From positions 726,066-790,065 of the forward strand of contig NADL03000022.1 in NCBI GenBank assembly GCA_002205965.3: a DNA stretch of 64,000 bases, in the 5' to 3' direction. This DNA comes from Kappaphycus alvarezii. Taxonomy: Eukaryota; Rhodophyta; Florideophyceae; Gigartinales; Solieriaceae. The position numbers and the translations under genes were made by a program. Positions 1 through 10,960 of this stretch are shown in pieces (within the stretch, counting starts at the first letter, position 1; every line of letters begins with the position of its first letter). The notes under the pieces were generated by a model. That model saw only the letters and a list, made by a program, of their open reading frames with translations. It was not told the DNA's origin and searched no databases.

Positions 1-6
1 GACAAG

Positions 7-611
7 ATGGGGGCGGAGTTTACTCAGTCTCCGGTGTTCAAACTGTGCGTGCACAAGGTGTTCAAGAAGCTAGACGCGGATGAATCCGGGACGATAGACC
101 GCGAGGAGCTCGTAAGTGAACGCGCGTTGAAACGAGCTGCACGTTGGGATGTGGGATATGGTGGGGATACAGGGTATGAGGGGTCGGTGGAATACTTTCT
201 AACACGAGATGAGGTGGCGGTGTTGCATGGACTTTTGTTTTGCGTGTTCACTGAACGATGGTAGTTGGTAGCGATGTGTCACTTGCACTATAGCTTATCA
301 TCCAAGTCACCTGGTGTGACTGAAGCGCCTACAAGTGCCAAGGTACGGGAGATGATGGTGAGGATGTGGATGGGTCTGGTACGTTGAGTGAGGAGGAGTT
401 TGCGGAGTTTGCGGCCAAGTGGTATGAGAGGAATGGATGTGAGTTTGTGGGGCGTGTGGTGTTATCGAGTGTGGTGTCGATGGTGTTGTTGCCTGGGTTG
501 GCTGGGGTGGTGCATAAGAGGGTGCCTGGGATGGGTGTGGTGCCGAGGGCGTTGTTTAAGGTTGCGTTTGGGATTGGTAAGTTGTTTTGGTTTTTTATTG
601 TGTTTATTTGA
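7..611 (+). CDS. EF-hand calcium-binding protein with hydrophobic C-terminus (two exons)
   Basis: Two canonical EF-hand loops are visible: DADESGTIDREE in exon 1 (about 79-114) and DVDGSGTLSEEE in exon 2 (about 363-398). Exon 1 is read from the ATG at 7 to 111 and is followed by a GTAAGT donor at 112. The acceptor AG at 334-335 restores the frame (phase 0), so exon 2 is 336-611 and the intron is 224 bp. After the second loop the protein has about 55 residues with hydrophobic stretches (VVLSSVVSMVLLPGLAGVV and LFWFFIVFI), which suggests membrane attachment. EF-hand pairs bind calcium; the specific role here is unknown. The gene lies at the window edge, so the true start may be upstream of base 1. 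Confidence 0.6.
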
Positions 612-1529
612 GGATTGTTGCGGATGGCTGACTGTGCTTTGTGGGTTGGGGTTGATTTGAGTTGGTGTGATTAGCGTTGAAGTTGTTTATGATGAATGTG
701 CCGGAGAAGGCTTAGGGGCAGCTTGCGTTGCGGGTTTGACGAAGGATGGTGTGCGGAGGTGGAGAGGGTGGCTGAGATGTGTACAAGTCATGATAGTGAA
801 ACGCATGTTTTTCGAGCCCTCGTTTACTGGGAAGCAATGGTACAGTCCTGTTTCCATACCGTATGATACTGTACCGAAATGCTCAGGCAAAGGCAGTTTG
901 GTCGTGTGCAACGTTGGTGTCCCGCAGCCATACAGTGCTGTACAGTAGCTAATGTGCATGTGAGTCGTTAGTGCGAGCATAACTGTACTGTACTGTACAG
1001 GACAATAACTGCCTATTGTCAGGAGGGGGCTGTCTTGCTGTAATGTCCAGAGAACACACGTGTACAAGTCAATTTTACGTTACAGTACCTCCATTTTCCG
1101 AAAAAACAAAAAGACAAGGCAGCCAATCAACCTTCTACACGCAAACCACTGTATGCGCCAAGTGTATCCATTCAACCGACAAAAATCCTGTAGCGGGCCA
1201 ACCAAACGTGTATAATTCGCTGCCTGAAACCGCAGCGTAGAGGCGAGCGACGTTTATAAACTGCGCCAGTCGCTGCTTGCTCCAAACGGCACACTGCCGA
1301 ACTGCCCAATTTGCAACTGTCGAGAGTTGCAAAGCCCCCTCTAACTGCAACAACCGTTTGGCCATTTCTTGAGCTGGCGACATCCGATAACGACATACAC
1401 CAACCCAACCCCTACCGCTTCACCACCAGACTCTCGCACTCTCACCATCCGCCATCTCTGTCAATCCGGTATCCCCACTCCTCCCTTCCCTCTTCCACAT
1501 CCCCTGAATCCTTCAACCTCCCTTGCATC
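612..1529. promoter_or_regulatory. Intergenic region with GTAC-palindrome cluster upstream of AVL9-like gene
   Basis: No convincing gene is seen. The stretch 840-1005 contains repeated GTAC-centred motifs (TACAGTGCTGTACAGTA, ACTGTACTGTACTGTACAGG) and shorter ones up to 1085. The same motif class recurs upstream of other host genes in this window, so a promoter role is inferred, not shown. Confidence 0.35.
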
Positions 1530-3350
1530 ATGTCCGCGCCTCAACTCCCAAACTCCTCTATTGTCGCGCATGTCGTTGTTGTAGGTTTCCATGCTCAGCT
1601 AGGCAACCGCATCGAATTTGCTTATCCTCGATTACGCGGCGATCCTATTCTACGTTCCCCGAAACTTTGGGACACTTCAGACATATCTGCAGATATCCCA
1701 ACTCCCACTATTGTTCGTCGTAACACTCCTACTCACGTTCGCAAGTTTGATACCCCGACGCAAACCCCGTCTACTAACCCAATGCAAAACGCCGATTGGG
1801 GTGTCCTACCGGATGAATGGTCCTTTCTGCCTTTTATGGCCCTTCCAGATGGCGTTCATGATTCTGTCTCTGATGTCGTCTTTTTCACCTTACCCCAGAT
1901 GTGCATTGCGTTTCATGTTTTCGTCAAGTCGATGCTGTGATGCAAAGACTCATTCCGCTTCAACTGGAAATCTCTATGAACAAGGTGTCGCTGCTCGCGG
2001 CTCCGTTCAAAAGTCTGTAGTTCTCTGTGTCGTCGTCCCCTTTTCGGTGTTCTTGCCGACCGTCTAGTTCCCGCCGTTCGCGCATATTTCGAGCAAGGAG
2101 ATTTTGCCCGCACCGATGTCCTCGCCTCATTGTATCATTCCGTCAACCTTTCCTTGTGTCGTCCATCTTTACAGCATGCGGAGACCTTGTTTCATGGTCT
2201 TGACTTGCGCGAACTGCTTCGAAAACTGGGGCCGCAGGCCTTGGCAGTTCTCAAGTTGATCATGCTGGAACGCCGGGTTGTCGTGTATTCACAGCCGGTC
2301 GAGCATGCCTCAAATGCCGTTGTTGCTTTGGCATCCGTCTTTCAGGGTGCCTTGGACTCTATTGCACCCACTATGGAGGCGTTGGAGGGAGGCGAGGAGG
2401 CTGACACCATGGGGTTTCCGTTGAGGCTGTTTGGTGTTGGCGATCGAGTCGCGTTGCAGCCTTACGCCCCGTTGCCTTTGCTTTCCGAATTGATTCCAAA
2501 TCAATCACAAAAGGCCTGTTTGCTTGGCACTTCGCACAATGTTGGCTTGTTACTGTCGTCCACAGCATCTGCCGCTGCAAGAAAGGCTGTGGCGGCCAAG
2601 AAGCAAGAGTCTCCAATCGTGCAGTCAGCAAGGTTGTTATTGCAGCAAGCGGGAGGCACGCCAGAGCGCAAGGAGCAAATCGCGGGTCGCGGTCCGAGTA
2701 TGTCAGACAGCCAATTACTACTCTAAAGCACAGTATGCGTACTCGGGAGGTCTCCATGACACCAGCTAGTGCAAAGAAGCCAAAGCGAGGGAATGGGGGT
2801 GCCGATTGTGGATGCGCTGGTGAACCTGGCAAACGGAAAGGTTTCAGTTTCGGGAACGTTGGAACCGTTGTGCCGTATTACAAGAACAGAGCGGCGATTC
2901 ATGCGTGATCTCATGATATCGGCATCAAGCAACGCAGCATCAGTTTCATCATCTGGCTCGTACATCGGGTCGGATGATTACATTCGACAGCGTCTGAGAG
3001 AATACTTGAACTCCTTTTTGCGGTCAGTGGCATCAATCGATGGGGTGCTCGGAGGTCCCGCGGGGTGGGAGACGTGGAGCGCGGAAATGGTGGCTGATTT
3101 TGGGTTTGCGGCTTTTGAGCCGTACAATGAAAAGTTTGTACGGGCGTGGATGCAAACGAAGAATGCGGCCGAGTGGGCGCGACGGTGCCAGCTGAAAAGC
3201 ACGTCATTTGAGGGGCCTCCAAAGCCGGAATTGGATGGGGCAGCTCTTGACGAGCAGCTATTACCCGTGGATCAAGTAGCAGCGAAGGTTATCGGGTCTG
3301 CGGCAAAACGTGTTCGATTTCGGAAGGTTGTCGAGCATCGTGTCGAGTAG
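1530..3350 (+). CDS. AVL9: AVL9-family late secretory pathway protein (frame interrupted)
   Basis: The N-terminus, VVVVGFHAQLGNRIEFAYP and then EWSFLPFMALPDGVHD, is the diagnostic opening of the AVL9/DENN-like family, which acts in late exocytic Golgi-to-surface transport. Further family blocks follow in order: VQKSVVLCVVVP (about 2010), YFEQGDFARTDVLASLYHS (about 2085-2140), LKLIMLERRVVVYSQPVEH (about 2250-2310), LPLLSELIPNQSQKACLLGT (about 2475-2530), and a C-terminal part with DDYIRQRLREYLNSFLRSV and FVRAWMQTKNAAEW (about 2970-3180). The length of about 607 codons fits the family. The reading frame shifts near 1915 and 2045, and stops at 2724 and 2757 interrupt a weakly conserved stretch. 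Conserved blocks continue on both sides of each break, so the breaks are small indels rather than introns. The start at 1530 directly precedes the conserved block. A different frame stays open to 3504, so the C-terminus may be longer. Confidence 0.85.
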
Positions 3351-4100
3351 GGCTGCAGAGGGCCTGTCTGGGTTTTTCCGGCGGGTGAGGAGGAAGTCGC
3401 GAAAATGGACTCTGCCGTGGCAAATACTAGCAACCCTTCCACGTCGCGGGCAGCACCAGTACCCAGACAGACTGCAAAGTCGCGGGGCGAGGACTTACAG
3501 ATAAGACGTCTAGCGCAGGTTAGATCGGATAGGCGCACGGTTCTCTGACCAATCGGTTTACTTAAGACTAACACCTAATTTTACATCTGAACAGGCAACG
3601 TCATGAAACTTTTCGGAACGCTCATTCTGTCGAGACATTGTGTAGGGTCAGTAAAGAGTTGCTCGCAGGGGGCGCGTTCGAACCAGGTGATGGCAAGTGA
3701 TTTGATGCAGGCATACACAGCGGAACGAGGCGTGTAAGAACCACTTCGGCGTGGGGCAACAATTGCGCACTCTCACCCTCACAGTTGACATCAATCCAGG
3801 CGTTTGTCCGGCCGCGCGGAAACGATAATCCACCTCGAACGTCTCCATTGATGCCAGACACCACCCAGAGGATTGCACATCAAGGACGGCATGGCATCAG
3901 CTCCAAAAACAGGCAAAGGTTGGCCTCCGCCGGTTCACTCGCCACAGTACCTGTCCGCGGTACCCCGCCGCCATACACCCGTAAATTCGGAAAACACGCA
4001 GATGTCCCACACAGCGGAGGGGTTGTGGAAAAGCGAGGGGCAGGTGTAACGGGCAAGTAGGACTGACGACTTCATAATTGCAAGGGATGTGGAGACAAAG
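3351..4100. other. Region between AVL9-like and DCAF7-like 3' ends
   Basis: The two flanking genes converge here. Apart from a possible extended AVL9 tail (to about 3504 in another frame), only short overlapping ORFs without recognisable domains are seen. Terminators and polyadenylation sites for both genes must lie here but cannot be picked out confidently. Confidence 0.4.
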
Positions 4101-5093
4101 TCAAACTCTAAGGACCTGGAGTTTGTTTTCAAGAACAAGAGCGATCCAATCTGCCCTAGTAGGTGCCCACTGGAGATTTGCAATGCAGCGCCAGCAAAGT
4201 ACGAGTATGCGGGGTCTTCAACACGTTTCGGGATGCTGGAAATATTCCAAATCAAGGAAATACAACCATCGCCGCCGGTAGCAAGATGGGAGCTAGAGTG
4301 CGGTGCCCAGGAGACTGCATTGACACAATTGGTAGAGGTGGCGGAACGATGATCCAGCAAAGCGACTGGGAGGGAAGGTTGTCGAATATCCAGGATGACA
4401 AGTTGTGGTGAATCGAGTGCGATAATGGCGAGGTAATTAGGATTTGTGGTGTTCCAACGGAGACGAAGTAGTGGGGTCATATCCGGGGATTCGTACAGGA
4501 TGGTGGAATTTTCGAGGGAACGAAGGTCAAAGAGACGGACGGAGCCGTCTGCACCTACGGAGGCAAAGACGTCGACGCCACGGGCGGCAAAGGCAAAGTA
4601 AACTTCCTTGTCATGGGCTATGAGTTGTGTTTTGGATTGTTGTGTTTCGATGTTCCATATGGTGCATGTAGTGTCGATACATGAGGTGCCGATGAGGGTA
4701 GGGTCTGCGACGTTCCAATCAAAGCGGTGAGCGGGGCGCAGAATTCGGTCTGCTTGTTGTTGTCGAGGAGGCATTTTAGTTTTGGGGGTGTGGGTCAGGG
4801 TCTATTTGCCAGAGTCGGAGAAAGTCGCCGGTTGTGCCGACGAGGTCTGGGTGTTGGGCGTTGGGGTCGGGAATCCATGCGAGTTTGGTGGTGGGATAGG
4901 GATGATCAAAGGAGGAGAGATGTTGTAATGAGTCTGGGTTGTGTTGGAGGATTTCGACAGAGTTGTTGTACTCTTCTGAGAGAGCCGATGGCGAGGCGTG
5001 GGGGACGGTCCTGACGGTAACTCCAGGATAGGCTGTAGAGAGGGTCTTGGCAGAGTATTCTAGGGCCTCGGAATAAGTGGGGGTGGCGGACAT
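4101..5093 (-). CDS. DCAF7: DCAF7/WDR68/TTG1 WD40-repeat scaffold protein (frame interrupted)
   Basis: Highly conserved WD40 scaffold. FDHPYPTTKLAWIPDP, SCIDTTCTIWNIET, QLIAHDKEVYF, FASVGADGSVRLFDLR and the terminal TRADWIALVLENKLQVLRV match DCAF7/TTG1 orthologues almost residue for residue. The family forms a beta-propeller that bridges kinases (DYRK/HIPK), CUL4-DDB1 or transcription complexes. About 330 codons fits the family. At least four indels break the frame: near 4985, near 4775, near 4735 (one T missing from the codon run for Ala-Phe-Asp-Trp) and near 4180. The stop at 4101-4103 is used only after correcting the last one. A GTAC-palindrome cluster lies about 190 bp upstream of the start (5280-5375). 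The identification is essentially certain; whether the breaks are biological is doubtful. Confidence 0.92.
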
Positions 5094-5274
5094 GAGCTAG
5101 ACGATGAGCGGAGAGGGCGCTGGCCCATGAGGGTGTTGAAATGAAATTTGCAACTTGCTTTGGCGACTGGGGGCGGTTGATGGGGTGAGATAACGGACTT
5201 GGGTGGACCAAAGGAGGCGATAGTGTCGGTTGAAACAGGCCAAATTTTTTTGGATTTCCGGAAGGTGAGGCTTA

Positions 5275-5385
5275 CAGTATGATACTATACAGTACAGTAC
5301 AGTTGAGTATATGTGCGACCCCTGGTATCTTTTAGGCACCTGTCAGGCTGACATATACCGTACAGTACTGTACACTAGGGTGGCA
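5275..5385. repeat. GTAC-palindrome cluster upstream of DCAF7-like gene
   Basis: ACTATACAGTACAGTACAG at about 5283-5302 and CCGTACAGTACTGTACAC at about 5358-5375 are self-complementary motifs built on GTAC. They sit in the 5' flank of the minus-strand WD40 gene. No gene is seen between 5094 and 5510. Confidence 0.6.
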
Positions 5386-5510
5386 GTCAGACAATAAGTG
5401 CACTTTAAGAGAAGTTATTTGAAATACAGTGGTGGACAAAAAGAGGAAAGAAGTTTAAAGCGTTCAGTATCTACTGGGGACTGCGCACGTCCTAACTATA
5501 CGGTTAAGAT

Positions 5511-5828
5511 CTAACCGGGTGTACTCTCGTCGTCCATGCGCATCGGGGCTCGCGACAGGATAGCTTCAGCGATGGATGACCAGAGGGTGCAACTCAGTCG
5601 CTGGTAGATACGGCGGCGGATAACGCCAACTGTCGAGTGACACTTGGACGCGATCCGCGGAACTAACTCCTCGATAAATGCAATAGTTCCAGGGGAAGGG
5701 GCACCCAGGGAATCAAACGCCAAAGGTCGAAACGTGAAGTTCGGCGTGTAAGGCCAGAAGATGGACCAGTTGTGGACAAAAAGACAAAGAATATTGAAAC
5801 GAGAATAAACGCACGGAACACCACGCAA
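5511..5828 (-). pseudogene. 3' fragment of non-LTR-type retroelement (C-terminal module)
   Basis: The 105-codon ORF contains FRPLAFDSLGAPSP, IEELVPRIASKCHS and VIRRRIYQRLS. The same ordered motifs occur at about 21.9-22.1 kb (plus), 22.45-22.9 kb (minus) and 37.0-37.6 kb (plus), and at 21.9-22.1 kb they end a reverse-transcriptase element. This piece has no RT core, so it looks 5'-truncated, as is usual for target-primed retroelements. It ends in RAPMRMDDESTPG, comparable to the ends of the other copies. Confidence 0.6.
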
Positions 5829-5867
5829 CCGTAAAGAAAAAACTGTTTCTAGTGTCTTATTGGACCG

Positions 5868-5935
5868 TTGTCCTCATAGGAGGAGTTATCCTTATAGGAG
5901 GACATTTGTCCTCATATGAGAACTACTTTTAGAAC
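5868..5935. repeat. CCTCATATGAGGA-type palindromic repeat
   Basis: Several imperfect copies of a TCCTCATA(T)G(A)GGA palindrome follow one another (GTCCTCATAGGAGG, ATCCTTATAGGAGGAC, GTCCTCATATGAG). A perfect CCTCATATGAGG occurs again at about 53316. Function unknown; it borders the Tc1/mariner relic. Confidence 0.4.
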
Positions 5936-5949
5936 TTCTTTTTCAATAC

Positions 5950-6644
5950 AAAATTTTTTTACCTCATCGCATTTATTGTCCATCCGCATTAGTTCATGAG
6001 TGTAGAATGGCCGATCAAAACAAACTTGAAGATTGTTGACCTCGGTGAAGGCTAGAGCAGTTTTCCCTCACCAGCTTCCGCTCTTCGCATGAAGTTGTGA
6101 AAACGACTTCTTTTTGGATGAAAAATAGTTCGTATTATCGTGTGGGATTTCAGAAACGAGGCGCATGTACAGTAAAAATTACTGCTGTAACTAAACCTAA
6201 TAAACCTTTTTTCCAGTAAAAATTTCGGGCTTCCAAAACATTTACCTTTCCAAAATGTTACGGAAATTGCCATGCCACGAAATGCCTTTGCTGTATCGCA
6301 GGAGCAGCTTTAACTTTTTTGTACTTCATAAATTACATGTTACGTAGGATGCAGAGGATGGTGAGAGAGCTACAGTTAAGAGCAAGGGCCCTGCGAATGG
6401 TCCCAGAACCTATTCCAGTAGTTTTTGACTCCCCTGAAATTCGGCGCTCGTCGAGGAGGGACAGCTTGCTTGGTCGTCCAGTCGGGCTTTTTGTCCCATA
6501 CCTGTCCTCAAGCTTCAGGAAGTTTTACACTAGTGTAAGACTTCTGTTGAGCTCTTCAGCGATCTCTTGCGATAGGCAGGCTACATGCTTGAATGCTATA
6601 ATTTGTCCCTTTTCCTTGTCAGTTAATTTTTTACCGCGACCCAT
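5950..6644 (-). pseudogene. Tc1/mariner-type transposase relic
   Basis: Reading from the ATG at 6644, the minus strand starts MGRGKKLTDKEKGQI and continues with an N-terminal helix-turn-helix (SQEIAEELNRS), a GRPSKLSLLDERRI linker, and a second HTH-like block (IRRALALNCSSLTILCILR). This is the order seen in bipartite Tc1/mariner DNA-binding domains. Downstream the frame breaks several times, and the DDE catalytic region is not clearly recoverable before about 5950. Identification rests on the N-terminal region. Confidence 0.6.
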
Positions 6645-6679
6645 GGTTCAGCGGCTGTTTTTGGAAGAAGGAGCATGAA

Positions 6680-8320
6680 TGACAATGAATGTCTCTTATC
6701 GCTTAGCCTAGTACACCTTTAAGATGGGGAAGTGTTTCGAAGTGCATTCTTTGGCGCAAAACTTCTTAAAAGTTATAATTGTTTATAATTTTGTCCATAG
6801 TGAAAAAAAACGTCCTTATCTTCAAAAGTATTCATTTTTATATAAAACAGATTGCGGAAATAAGTTTGCTGTATAAAGATGCATGAAAGGCAATCTTTCT
6901 TTTTATAGTTTACCTAATTATTTGACTTGGAACTTACTGTCTTCAAGTTCATTATCTTTTATTCACCACTGTACAATTACAGTCAATAGTTACTGCAACT
7001 ACTTTAGTAGTATCTCTGCAATAGACCCCATGCAGTAGTGAAAGCCACATTGTATGCTGCAGGTATGCCCATGAAAGCCATCATTGCTGTTCCTACATCG
7101 CCCACCAGCCAATAAAGGAGGGAAAAGTACCCTTCCTTTTCTACAAAAAAATTCGCAGACATTCATACCGGTTCTTCCGTTCCGCTCAGGTCGCTAGTTT
7201 AACCACTACCTGAATGGTTCAGGTTTTTGAACACATTAAAAGATCCCCCTCCAGTTTGGGGGTCCTTGAAGGGTGCCCGCCCAAATGATACAGTGTATGC
7301 TTGTTCTGAAGAAAAAGGAATAATTATAAAGATACCCCGCAAAGGCAGATTTGAGGGTCGTTTTGCAGGCCTGAAATCGCAACATTCCTTGGTGCCTCTA
7401 TCAACATGATTATAGAAGAAATGAAACACACTTTGTTGTTGAAGTTACCAGCTCCTATTCTTAACTGCAAACAACTGAGAGATATGGTATGTTCAAACTT
7501 TGTAAACTGTATTAATCCTCAATATATATGGGTAAAACGCTTCGTTTGTGTGGAACGCCTGACAATATACTTTTTCTTTGGCTGCAGTCAAATCCTTAAT
7601 ACTCATCTAAACCATCTTTCACTACTTAGTACTGTTGGTTACTTCCCACTTTGTGTATCGATAGACTATAAATTCAATATGAAGCACACCGATCACAATA
7701 TAACAATAAGGGTATAAAGGCATAGATTAAAAATCTAGGCCAAATTCACCAAGTTATCCTAGCCTCTGGTTCGCAATAATAGTTTAGTATTGGGAAATAA
7801 AGTTAACATCTTAGCAGTTACAAATTTTGCGAACTGCAGTGAACGTATTAAGAGAGAACAGGGATTTCTAATGTAACATTACAGGGGTCTGCTAACCATA
7901 TTAACAGTTCAACAGTTTGATGACTGTGGTTTAGAAGCTTAGCAGCTTAATAGTTTTTGGGCAACATTATCTATAAGCAATGCCGGTCTGAGATTCATCT
8001 ATTTTTTCTAATCAACCTGGGGAGACCCAGTATTTGGGTCAAACCGTAATATGTTTCTTGCCAAAGAATATCAGTTACTATCAAATAGTTAAGTACTAGC
8101 TGGCACTCGTATTTTTTCTTGTGCAGTAAATCGTCATATGCCTGCCTGCTAGCAAACTTACCAGCTACTTTCTAGTAGCTTCATCCTGTATTCTCCCACT
8201 TCAGCACTTCTCATATACGCTTTGTAGTTTGTCCCACACATCCTTCACAGTAAACTACCACTTTCTACTAACCATCATATGGCAGGATTACAGTCAACAC
8301 TCAATCTTTTGTATAGTGAA
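6680..8320. other. AT-rich gene-poor stretch
   Basis: Only short unrelated ORFs are seen. No domain, RNA gene or obvious terminal repeat was recognised. It is probably transposon debris flanking the mariner relic. Confidence 0.4.
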
Positions 8321-8332
8321 CATAAACAATTA

Positions 8333-8399
8333 TAGTGAACATTCACTAAATTGCCATGATAGTGAACGTCCACTAAATCATTGTAGTGAACGTTCACTT
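8333..8399. repeat. Three copies of a TAGTGAACGTTCACTA-type 16-bp palindrome
   Basis: TAGTGAACATTCACTA (8333-8348), TAGTGAACGTCCACTA (8360-8375) and TAGTGAACGTTCACTT (8384-8399) are near-perfect inverted repeats spaced 24-27 bp apart. Related copies occur at 12451, 15524, 15661-15700 and 16729. Confidence 0.75.
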
Positions 8400-8405
8400 A
8401 ACACG

Positions 8406-9880
8406 GAAGCTAATTCAATTCGCATATTAGATCATACTTTCGGATCTCAAATCTGATCCGTTTTAGCCGTCGTTCCCCATGGTATAATCATCCCGCCCAT
8501 CTCAACGGACATCACCACCCACTCCTATCATCACAGGCAATCTCCAACGACCCCATCATCACTTTCACCATCTACTCTCTCGCTCTCTTGACCTCATCGC
8601 CCACACCCGGTCACTTCTCCTTACCAGTGATTTCTAAAGGCCCCCTACAGCTGGTATCGCCCCCGATCACACACCTTCAAATCTCATACGCGCTCTGTCA
8701 CCGTCATTGTCGGAATTATTCCGCGTCCCAACGCCACGGTGTCCTGTCAACGGCATTTTTCAGGTCCCTCAGATTCCCGCTCACGCGCGAATTTGCACGA
8801 TAAATCACCCCCGTCACTCAACCCACCCTCTTTTTTCATCTTCATCGCCCCGATATCACTGACACTCCCTCTCACCCGCGCCTTTCCTATAGCGCAATGC
8901 GTTGAATCGTACGTTTTCTCCGTTAATACATATCGGCTTACAATCAATGAAACGGAACGAAACGACGCAAAGACCGACAGGGCGTTCGATTTATCTCTTT
9001 CTTTTCAAGCACTTTGCAGTGCCGTAGCTCAGAGAAACGCCTGAAGGCGAGTGAAGTTGTAGGGCAGAGCGAAGGGGGTGGCAGAGCGGAAGTAGACTGC
9101 CCTGGGGCGGCTGTGATGCGAAACCCTCCAGGTTTTAAGGCCGGACCGTATCCACGGAGTCATGTGATCCGAAAGGATCCGTGTCGACGCGAATTGGCCC
9201 TAAAGGGCGCGGAAAATCGCCCTAAAGGGCGCGGAAAATGCCGAAAGTCACGTGACAATACGAAGAGTAACGGAAGGATACGGATAAACTGCGAATCTCC
9301 AATAAGAGTAGGAAAGTGTAACCAACAACAATCGAGACGGTGGAAACCAATTTGTCTATAAACGCCGGTTTTCCGGAGGTGCCAAGAGGCAGACACACGT
9401 CGACCTATGAAAAGAGGAAAGGATCTCGTAACGTTAGTATACAAAAGAAAAAGGAATCCCTAAGGATGTTTGAACGAAACGAAAAGGGAACACCCAAGCC
9501 GATTAACGAGGCAATAGCCATAAACGGCGCTGACGCGGGGAAGCGAGGGGGCGATAGCTGGGGTATAGGTTTTGACCCAACAACGGGGTACCTGTTTAGT
9601 TAGGGGTTGCTAGATTCAGTAGCTATAAATAATAACTTAGAATTACTACTACTACTACCTGCTACAAGTAAATTCAGTGTCTGGTCTCCTACTAAATAAA
9701 TATCTAAAGACAGTTACCAAATAAAAAGACATTTGGCCCAATGGGCGGCGGTGATCCGCAAAAATATCGGACCCATAGTAAGGGTCCGACTGGTCCCCCT
9801 AGGGCGGTCTGCGGTCCGGTCCGTCTGGCTTACAGCCCATTGCTTACAGAAGCTTCGCGTACAGTAACACTTACCAAAAG
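8406..9880. other. Unassigned stretch with weak ORFs, a 22-bp tandem repeat and a TAC microsatellite
   Basis: Two overlapping plus-strand ORFs (9014-9361 and 9340-9603) have arginine-rich, low-information products with no recognised domain, and I do not call them genes. A unit CCCTAAAGGGCGCGGAAAAT is repeated twice at about 9198-9239. A short (TAC)n run lies at 9643-9658. TATAAATAATAA and AAATAAATAT at 9624-9710 could belong to a transposon end. Confidence 0.4.
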
Positions 9881-10960
9881 GTGTTCGAAATTCGATCACG
9901 TAAACGGCTCAAAGCCGGGGGTGAGCGGTGGCACGTGCTATTGCACTATATTTCTGGCCTCCTATTTCTAGCATCATTCTCAGTCACCTCAATCACCCAT
10001 CTCCTCACTCAAGCGCGAGAGATATCTCGCCAGATTATTGCTCAAGATCTCGATTCTTATCAGCGCCTCTGGACTCCCTTCTTAATTGGAATTACAAACC
10101 CTCCTCTGCAACATCTACGCAATATCATATCCGAGGCCACATCGGAGACAGCGCCAAAAATCAAAAATGCAATGCACCGTAACAGGGAAGTGTCGTGCAA
10201 ATGCAACGACGTAGCGAATGATGCTCTCTGGGAAATTATATCGTCACACTCATGATCCCCGCTATGGAATGATGTTATCGTGTACGTGACACCGCCAGCT
10301 GAGACTCCTTGGGGAAAGGAACTCGGAACGGTACTTCACAGTGAATGCAGACTGTCCCTTGGCGTTGATGACTTAAAGAAATACAAAGAACGTTTCCGCA
10401 ACTCTAACATCACGGGGCAACAGTACTTGCGGGTTTCGAATAGGGTGGTTGATATGATTTTGGGCGCAGGCTTTGGGATATCTGAAGGTCGTCCATCATG
10501 CGACGAAAACATTACTGCTTATCGCCTGAAGCAGAGTGGTCTGGAAATGAAAAGAGCTCGAGATACATCCATTTTCATGCCTATTTGGGTCGGTGCTGCA
10601 CCTCCTTTATTACTTTTATTTTTGCGGTGCTTGGTTTTTCAAGTCACTGTCCCATGGTGTGACAGCTTCATATCATTTAACACGGTCTCAGAAAGATCTA
10701 AATCCGCCACGGGTCGGAGAAAGAAAGAATTTTTGAAAGTTGATGATTTGACCACAAAGGTAAGGAAGCGGTTTGAGAAAGTTTATGTGGATGCAAGGAA
10801 AAGCTTCATAGACCGGTTTGATATATCTTCGGATAGGTTTACCTCGGATATGTGGGAACCTGGACCTTACTTTTCGCGCGCATACTGTATCTACAACAGC
10901 ATGGACAGGCTGTCCTGTCTAGTTCCACGTGTAGCTGCCACGTTTAATCTCCACGTGTAA
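9881..10960 (+). CDS. Hypothetical membrane protein, possibly one gene split by an indel
   Basis: Two consecutive ORFs (9881-10255, 124 aa; 10280-10960, 226 aa) are the longest in a gene-poor stretch and may form one gene broken near 10255-10300. The first has a hydrophobic segment (LLHYISGLLFLASFSV) and the second another (PIWVGAAPPLLLLFLRCLVF), which suggests two membrane spans. A charged C-terminal part (KKEFLKVDDLTTKVRKRFEK) follows. No family was recognised. No repeat boundaries are visible, so it could be a host gene or an element-borne ORF. Confidence 0.3.
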
